Shown here: in pieces, positions 1-4,800 of the stretch
How positions within the stretch are numbered: position 1 is the stretch's first letter
Layout: every line of letters begins with the position of its first letter
NCBI GenBank assembly: GCA_934675625.1
Contig: CAKURH010000098.1
Location: forward strand, 1 to 14,445
Direction of reading: 5' to 3'
Length of the DNA: 14,445 nucleotides
Source: an uncultured Kiritimatiellota bacterium
GTDB taxonomy: Bacteria > Verrucomicrobiota > Kiritimatiellia > RFP12 > UBA1067
The notes under the pieces: model-generated
Databases searched by the model: none
Told to the model about the DNA's origin: nothing
The model's input: only the letters and a program-made list of their open reading frames with translations
Position numbers and translations under genes: made by a program

Positions 1-45
1 ACGCTACCAGCGTTCGTTCTGAGCCAGAATCAAACTCTCAGAAAA
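1..45 (-). rRNA. rrs: 16S rRNA gene, 5' end only (runs off left edge)
   Basis: Read on the minus strand, the window edge carries the universal bacterial 27F site (AGAGTTTGATTCTGGCTCAG), followed by AACGAACGCTGGTAGCGT, the standard opening of 16S rRNA. Aligning GAGTTTG to E. coli positions 9-15 puts the mature 5' end near base 45. Only about 45 bases are present and the gene continues out of the window. The AACGAACGCTGG opening is common in Verrucomicrobiota and related PVC phyla. The GGTAGCGT that follows, where GGCGGCGT is more usual, could help place the lineage, but so short a piece cannot classify the organism. Confidence 0.95.
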
Positions 46-102
46 TAAGTTTTCGAGTTCCGCTCCACACAAACATTACTTGCTGTTTTCTCGACTGCCT
101 GA

Positions 103-114
103 TTTCAAAGAGCG
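103..114 (-). promoter_or_regulatory. rrn leader boxA antitermination element
   Basis: On the minus strand this reads CGCTCTTTGAAA, very close to the bacterial rrn boxA (TGCTCTTTAACA type) bound by NusB/NusE. It lies between the predicted rRNA promoter and the 16S gene, about 60 bases before the mature 16S end, as in other rrn leaders. A loose boxC-like stretch (TGTTTGTGTGG) follows nearer to 16S at 65-76 and is much less certain. Confidence 0.7.
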
Positions 115-119
115 ACGTC

Positions 120-133
120 GCGCCGTTTGGCGC
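120..133 (-). promoter_or_regulatory. boxB-like hairpin in the rrn leader
   Basis: A perfect 5-bp stem (GCGCC/GGCGC) with a 4-base loop (AAAC on the transcribed strand) lies between the predicted start site and boxA. The order hairpin then boxA matches the boxB-boxA order of rrn leaders. The role in antitermination is inferred from position only. Confidence 0.4.
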
Positions 134-137
134 AACG

Positions 138-174
138 GGTGCATAGTATACCAAAAAGTCCGCGCGCCGCGCAA
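138..174 (-). promoter_or_regulatory. rRNA operon promoter
   Basis: On the minus strand a TATACT -10 box (150 to 145) is preceded by TG at the extended -10 position. An 18-base spacer separates it from a weak -35, TTGCGC (174 to 169). Further upstream, around 185-195, an A-rich stretch on the transcribed strand (GGAAAAAG) may act as an UP element. Predicted transcription starts near base 138, giving a leader of roughly 90 bases that contains boxA. The same 14-base -10/discriminator pattern recurs before the ferredoxin gene at 1119-1132 with 12 of 14 identical bases, which supports both calls. Confidence 0.7.
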
Positions 175-224
175 GGGGGTTTCGCAACTTTTTCCGAGAT
201 TCTTCGCTATGTCGCGAAAATCAG

Positions 225-243
225 CAGAATCGGCGAGATTCTG
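225..243. repeat. Small inverted repeat upstream of the rRNA promoter
   Basis: A perfect 7-bp stem (CAGAATC / GATTCTG) with a 5-base loop. Part of it, CGAGATTCT at 234-242, is repeated directly at 195-203. Both lie 55-105 bases upstream of the predicted rRNA start site. They could be a protein-binding region for rRNA control or chance; no T-tract follows, so it does not look like a terminator. Apart from this and the features listed beside it, 46-359 shows no gene. Confidence 0.3.
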
Positions 244-264
244 AAACGCTTCTGATACACGAAA

Positions 265-352
265 CTGGGGACAGACCCTGCGGAGACTGGGGACAGGCCC
301 CGCAGAATCGGGGGACAGACCCCCGAACAACGGGGGTCTGTCCCCACAAAAT
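265..352. repeat. REP-like array: four 22-bp palindromic units, the last core inverted
   Basis: Units start at 265, 287, 309 and 331, exactly 22 bases apart. The first three carry cores GGGGACAGACCCT, GGGGACAGGCCCC and GGGGACAGACCCC; the fourth carries the inverse GGGGTCTGTCCCC. Each core is itself nearly palindromic. Unit ends are also related (CAGAAT in unit 2, CAAAAT in unit 4). A further copy overlaps the 3' end of the large glycosidase gene at 1867. This is the pattern of intergenic REP elements, which are often moved by IS200-like REP-associated transposases; no such transposase is in the window. Confidence 0.75.
311..345. repeat. Perfect 15-bp stem-loop formed by array units 3 and 4
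   Basis: Bases 311-325 (GGGGACAGACCCCCG) and 331-345 are exact reverse complements separated by AACAA. The hairpin starts 14 bases after the ferredoxin stop codon on the transcribed strand. It could protect the 3' end of that mRNA or weakly stop transcription before the rRNA promoter. No run of T follows, so it is not a standard intrinsic terminator. Confidence 0.7.
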
Positions 353-359
353 CCCGCCG

Positions 360-1088
360 TCACCGCTCCAGGATGCGCCCATCCAGCGCCAGCGTGACGA
401 CCTGCCACGGGATGAACTTGCCGGATGCCTGAAGCGCCTTCTTCACCGCCGCCTCCAGTCCGCCGCAGCACGGAACCTCCATGCGGACGACGGTCACGGA
501 CTTGATGTCGTTCGTGCGGATGATCTCCGTCAGCTTCTCGACGTAGTCCACCGCGTCAAGCTTTGGGCAGCCGACCAATGTGATCTTGCCGCGCATGAAG
601 TCGCGGTGGAAGTTCGCGTAGGCATAGGCCGTGCAGTCCGCCGCAATCAGCAGACGGGCCCCGTTGAAGTAGGGCGCGTTCACCGGCACAAGCCGGATCT
701 GGCACGGCCACTGCCCCAACTCGGAAACGCCCTCGCCTGTCGACCCGGCCGGTTCGGCAGGCGCCGCCGCGTCCGCCGCCGGACGATGCAGCGTCCGCAT
801 CTTCATCCCCGGACATCCGCCGCCTGTGTGCGCGTGGTCAGCGGCGCCTTGCACCTGTCGGGCGGCCTGAACAGCCTTCGCGTCATAGGCGGCGGCCTCG
901 CGCTCCACGAAGGTGATGGCCCCCGTCGGACACTGCGGCAGGCAGTCGCCCATGCCGTCGCAGTAGTCGTCGCGCAAGAGCTTCGCCTTGCCGTTGACCA
1001 TGCCGATGGCCCCTTCGTGGCAGGCGTTCGCGCACGCGCCGCAGCCGTTGCACTTCGTCTCGTCGATCTGGATGATCTTCCTTTTCAT
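360..1088 (-). CDS. 4Fe-4S ferredoxin-like protein of the Hcp-associated family
   Basis: This 242-aa cytoplasmic protein is likely an electron carrier or redox sensor. An N-terminal 2[4Fe-4S] ferredoxin domain (about residues 5-60) has a full CxxCxxCxxxC set (C13, C16, C19, C23) and a second set with only three cysteines (C43, C49, C53), with Met46 where the second cysteine would be. After a variable Ala/Pro/Gly-rich linker comes a second domain (about 125-242) with cysteine motifs IAADC, GCPKLD and EVPCCGG. I recognise this layout from ferredoxins found beside hybrid-cluster protein (hydroxylamine/NO reductase) and Crp regulators in anaerobes; a role in nitrosative-stress redox chemistry is inferred from that. 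A strong Shine-Dalgarno (AAGGAGA, plus-strand 1096-1102) lies 7 bases before ATG 1088, fixing the start. It is divergent from the crp-type gene and probably controlled by it. Confidence 0.88.
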   Translation of the reverse strand: MKRKIIQIDETKCNGCGACANACHEGAIGMVNGKAKLLRDDYCDGMGDCLPQCPTGAITFVEREAAAYDAKAVQAARQVQGAADHAHTGGGCPGMKMRTLHRPAADAAAPAEPAGSTGEGVSELGQWPCQIRLVPVNAPYFNGARLLIAADCTAYAYANFHRDFMRGKITLVGCPKLDAVDYVEKLTEIIRTNDIKSVTVVRMEVPCCGGLEAAVKKALQASGKFIPWQVVTLALDGRILER

Positions 1089-1118
1089 TTCGCATTCTCC
1101 TTCTTTCGGTTGTTTGAT

Positions 1119-1132
1119 GATGCGTAGTATAC
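1119..1132 (-). promoter_or_regulatory. Ferredoxin gene promoter (-10 box)
   Basis: The minus strand reads GTATACTACGCATC, matching the rRNA promoter's GTATACTATGCACC at 12 of 14 positions. The TATACT hexamer is at 1131 to 1126, and transcription would start near 1119. No -35 is recognisable at 17-18 bases (CATATT or ACATAT), which suits a promoter that needs an activator. The palindrome centred at 1160.5 falls at about -41. Confidence 0.55.
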
Positions 1133-1169
1133 TGGATGTGCGCCGGAAAATATGTTAGAATTCTAACCA
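1133..1169 (+). promoter_or_regulatory. Possible leaderless promoter of the Crp-family gene
   Basis: TAGAAT at 1156-1161 matches TATAAT at five of six positions and has TG at the extended -10 position (1153-1154). A weak -35, TGGATG (1133-1138), sits 17 bases upstream. Transcription would begin at or next to the A of ATG 1169, giving a leaderless mRNA. That fits the absence of a Shine-Dalgarno before this start. The -10 lies inside the palindromic operator. Confidence 0.35.
1154..1167. promoter_or_regulatory. 14-bp palindromic operator, likely Crp-family site
   Basis: GTTAGAATTCTAAC is a perfect palindrome in the 80-bp divergent region, ending one base before the regulator's ATG. Dimeric Crp/Fnr proteins bind such symmetric sites. 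It is centred about 41 bases upstream of the inferred ferredoxin start, the class II activator position, and overlaps the inferred -10 of the regulator gene. The sequence differs from the E. coli Fnr (TTGAT-N4-ATCAA) and Crp half-sites, so a lineage-specific specificity is inferred. Confidence 0.6.
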
Positions 1170-1831
1170 TGAAACTGGACCTCAGCGACATTCGGGAACT
1201 GGAACTCTTCCACGGCATCCGCGACGACGAATTGGCGTCGGCACTGGAGCATCTCAAGGCCCGCGCCCAGACCCTGTCCAAAGGGACGGTGCTCTTCTTC
1301 GAAGGCGCGCCCATCGACCGCCTTGCCATCGTCCTGTCGGGCGCCGTCAACATCGTCCGTGACGACGCGGACGGACGCGAAAGCCTGATTGAACAAGCCG
1401 TGCGCGGCGATCCTGTCGGCGCCGCTTTCGCGTGTGCGGGCCTCACGACGTTCCAGGCCACCGCCCTCGCCGCAACGGATGCCACCGTCCTGACGTTGGA
1501 TGCCCGACGGCTTCTGGACGAACGCGACGACCCCACGTCCATGCAGCATCTCCTGCTGCGGCGCTTCCTCACGCAAATGGCCCGCAAGAGCCTCATGCTC
1601 CAGCGCAAGATCATCTGCCTGTCGCAGAAGACGACGCGGCAGAAGCTGCTCACCTTCCTGCGCATGGCCCGGCGCGCCGCCGGACGTGAGGTCTTCGAGA
1701 TTCCCTACACGCGCCAGCAGCTCGCGGACTACCTCAACGTCGCGCGCGCCGCGCTCTCCGCCGAAATCGGAAAGCTCGTCCGCGCGGGCGTCCTCGAAAC
1801 CGACCACAAGGCGTTCCGCCTCCACTTATAA
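1169..1831 (+). CDS. Crp/Fnr-family transcriptional regulator
   Basis: This 220-aa DNA-binding regulator has an N-terminal cyclic-nucleotide-binding-like beta-barrel (about residues 8-120, with KGTVLFFEGAPIDRLAIVLSG near residue 40), a long dimer helix (about 125-150) and a C-terminal winged helix (about 170-220). The pattern EIPYTRQQLADYLNVARAAL is characteristic of the Crp subgroup found next to Hcp and ferredoxins, where relatives have VDRSALS in the recognition helix; here it is VARAALS. There is no N-terminal cysteine cluster as in Fnr, so the signal may be bound by the barrel, possibly heme/NO as in HcpR; this is inferred. An in-frame ATG at 1136 would add 11 residues, but 1169 fits the usual family N-terminus. 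It is divergent from the ferredoxin gene and probably controls both. Confidence 0.88.
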   Translation: MKLDLSDIRELELFHGIRDDELASALEHLKARAQTLSKGTVLFFEGAPIDRLAIVLSGAVNIVRDDADGRESLIEQAVRGDPVGAAFACAGLTTFQATALAATDATVLTLDARRLLDERDDPTSMQHLLLRRFLTQMARKSLMLQRKIICLSQKTTRQKLLTFLRMARRAAGREVFEIPYTRQQLADYLNVARAALSAEIGKLVRAGVLETDHKAFRLHL

Positions 1832-1866
1832 TATAGATCGTTTTCAGGCGTTTTTGACGCAAACAG
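1832..1866. other. Convergent intergenic gap with weak hairpin
   Basis: Thirty-five bases separate the convergent 3' ends of the regulator and the glycosidase operon. A stem GCGT/ACGC (1848-1851 with 1857-1860), extendable with GTTT/AAAC (1840-1843 with 1861-1864) across a bulge, is the only structure. It could be a poor bidirectional terminator; no convincing intrinsic terminator is seen. Confidence 0.25.
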
Positions 1867-1888
1867 CTAGGGACAGGCCCCAACACAC
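1867..1888. repeat. Single REP-like unit overlapping a gene's 3' end
   Basis: CTAGGGACAGGCCCC (1867-1881) matches array unit 2 (287-301) at 14 of 15 bases. On the minus strand it encodes the last residues (GACP) and the TAG stop of the multi-enzyme glycosidase gene, so the element appears to have landed on, or formed, the end of the reading frame. Confidence 0.65.
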
Positions 1889-4800
1889 AGGGATTTGACA
1901 CTCGCATTGCCCTTCACGTGCGGCCCTGCCACTTTTCCATACACAAGATCAGACCACTCCGACGGCGTCCGAACCGAGATTCCCTCGCGCTTCAACGCAT
2001 CCAGGAACTCGCCGTTGCGCTTCAGCCAGTTCTCCCAACCGCCGACGCGTGCCGGATTCATGTGGCTCAAGATCAACGCCACCCGCCCATCCGACAGGAC
2101 TTCGCGAACCTCCTTCAGGATCTCCTCCGTCGAAGCGCCGTCGTCGACGTACGTCCAACATGGACGGATCGCGAAACGCGTGATATCCCCGTGGGGGTCG
2201 CCGTAGGCGAACGACCGCTTCACGCTGCCCGGCACGCATGTGCCGCCGTTGTAGCCGAACTCCCGTCCGCAGACGCGCGCCACGTCTTGCGCCGGGACGA
2301 ACGGCTCCCACCCGCCCGGCTGGCACCACGTGCGCGGCGGCGGCAGACCATGTTCCGCAAACGCCTTGCACGCGCGTTCCGTCTGTAGCCGCAGAAGCGC
2401 CTCCGGCATCTCGAACGCATTGTCCGACACCAGCACCATCTCCTCGTCCGTGACGTCAAGCTCAACGCCGCGCCGCCAGAAGTCGCGCAGGATCAGCCGA
2501 TCGCCCGCCCGATCGACGCCGAAGAACCGCTTTTGCGACGGGATGTAGACCTTGTGCGTCCGCTGGACCAGCCCTTCGTCCTTCGGATTCGTGAGCGTGA
2601 ACACGCAGTCATCGCCCTTGCCGCGCGCCGAGGCGCGGAAGCGCCTGTTTTCGGGATGGCCCAAGTCGACCTTCCCCAAGCAATAGAGGCGCATCCCGTC
2701 GTCGTCGCACGCGGCCACGAACGGATACTTCCACGCCTTGGCCGCCTGATACGTCGCGCGCGTCTCGTAGTCCAGGCGGTAGAGCGCATGCTGCGGCGTG
2801 TGATCCATGATCTCATGCCCCCGGTCGGACAGTTCCTTGAGCGTCCGCCAATGCGCCGGCGTCATTCCCTGCCGCGCGTTCGGGATGACCGCCAGCGACA
2901 TGCGCAGCCCCCGTTCCTCAAACTGCCGGGCGAGCGCCCGCCACTCCTCCACCTTGTGGTTGTCGTCGAAGCGCAGGGCCACGCCGACCGTCTGCGGCTT
3001 CGGCGACGGCAACGGCTCCCATCGGGGAAGGCGCGTCAGGACGACGCGCGTCAAGTCGAAAAAGCGCGCTTCCGAACCCGCCGAGACCGTGCTCACGCGA
3101 ACCGTTCCTTCTCCCGCCGGCAGCACGAGTTCGCCGACATCCGAAACCGCGCTGTCGTAGACGGTGTGCGGCAGTTCCTGCGACTTCACGAGATCGGCCT
3201 CGACGTTGCAAGGCCCCAGTTCGACGCGTACACGCCGATCTCCAGCCCATGGACGCGAATGGGCCCAGGACTCCGTCCAAATAGAAACGCGATAACGCCC
3301 CTCTTCGGGAATCCGCACGTTCCATGAAATCGCGTCTCCGGGATGATGCCAGGCCGTCAACGCCCCGCGCTCCGTGACGCGACAGCCCTCCGCCCCCAGC
3401 CGCTCGCCGGCCGCGCCCAGCGAGACCGTCCCGCCCGTCTGCGAACCTGCCGCCGGGAACACCTGTCCGAGCGTCGGCATCAAGGTGAGCCGTCCATTCT
3501 GTGGCATCAGCGTCGCGTCTACGGAAGGCGGCCCCTCCAGCACAAGGCGGATGACCCTCGGCATCGCGTCCGTCACCGGCGGCGCCTTGACGTTCAGCCT
3601 CAGGCCCTCCTGGCGAAACGGCGACGTGCCCGACAGGACACGCGAGCGAAGTCCGCAAAGCTCCAAGTCATTCGTCCAGTCTTGACGAAGGACGAGCTGC
3701 AGAACGTTGCCCGGCGCCTGTGTGCACCAGCCCCACGCAAAAGCCTGAGGGAACGGGCTCGGCCCCGCACCGCGAATCGTGAATCCCGTCCGTCGGCGCC
3801 ATTCGCCCAGTTCGCGCAAGACGTCCCGCGAAACGTCCGGGAAGCGCCCGTCGCCGCGCGGCCCGATGTTCAGCAAAAGGTTCGCGTCGCAGGAGATGGT
3901 CTGCGCGAGGTCGCACGCCACCTGATAGCCGCTCTTCCAGTTGTGGTCGTCCCACTTGAAGCCCCACGTGTCGTTCAGGGTCATCGCGACCTCCCCCGGC
4001 AGGGCGGCACGATCCGCCACCATCTGATTGTCGCCGAACGTGTCGAAGTCGCCCAGGCCGTACCCGATGCGGCTGTTGACGAGCGTCTGCGGCTGGAGCG
4101 AACGCACGTATTCGCGCAGCTCGGACGTCTGCTCCCGCGTCAGGCCGAACGGACAGTCGAACCAGATGTAGAATATCTCCCCGTAATTCGTCAGGAGTTC
4201 CCTGAGCTGCGGGTAGACCTTGTTGCGAAGGTAGCGCGTGATGTCTTTCCTTGAGGCATCCGGCCAGTCCCAGGCGTTCCCCCAGTCCATGCCGAAATTG
4301 CTGCCGCGGCTCGCCACGTCATCCGCCGCGTCGAACTCGTGCCAGTCCAGGCACTGCGAATAGTAGAGGCAGACCTTGAGGCCATGGCGGCGACAGGCGG
4401 CGGCAAGCTCGGCGAACACGTCACGGGCGAACGGCGTCGCGTCCACGACGTTGAACGGACTTGCCTTGGAGGCGAACAGCGCGAATCCCTCGTGATGCTT
4501 CGTCGTCAGGACGACATACGACATGCCCGCGTCGGCGGCGGACTTCGCCCATGCGTCCGCATCGAACTCGGTCGGGTTGAACCGTTCGGCGAGCTGGGCG
4601 TATTCGGCGGACGGGATGCGGTAGCGGCTCTGGATCCATTCGCCGATGTAGTCCATCGTCTGCCCTTTCCAACGGCCTCCCAAGAGGGAATAGAGCCCCC
4701 AGTGGATGAACATCCCGAACCGCGCGTCGCGGAACGCCGCAAGTCCGGCCTCCGTTGCGGGTGCCTCCTTGTCTTTCGGATAGCGCCAGGTCGCAAACCA

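Noticed and set aside
311..345. Intrinsic terminator of the ferredoxin gene
   Set aside because: The stem is strong but no run of T follows on the transcribed strand; it is better explained as two facing repeat units.
265..352. CRISPR array
   Set aside because: The 22-base period is too short for repeat plus spacer, there are no unique spacers of 30 or more bases, and no cas genes are present.
883..1665. 260-codon minus-strand frame spanning the regulator and ferredoxin starts
   Set aside because: It overlaps two well supported genes and their divergent promoter region, and its product is Arg/Ser-rich without family features.
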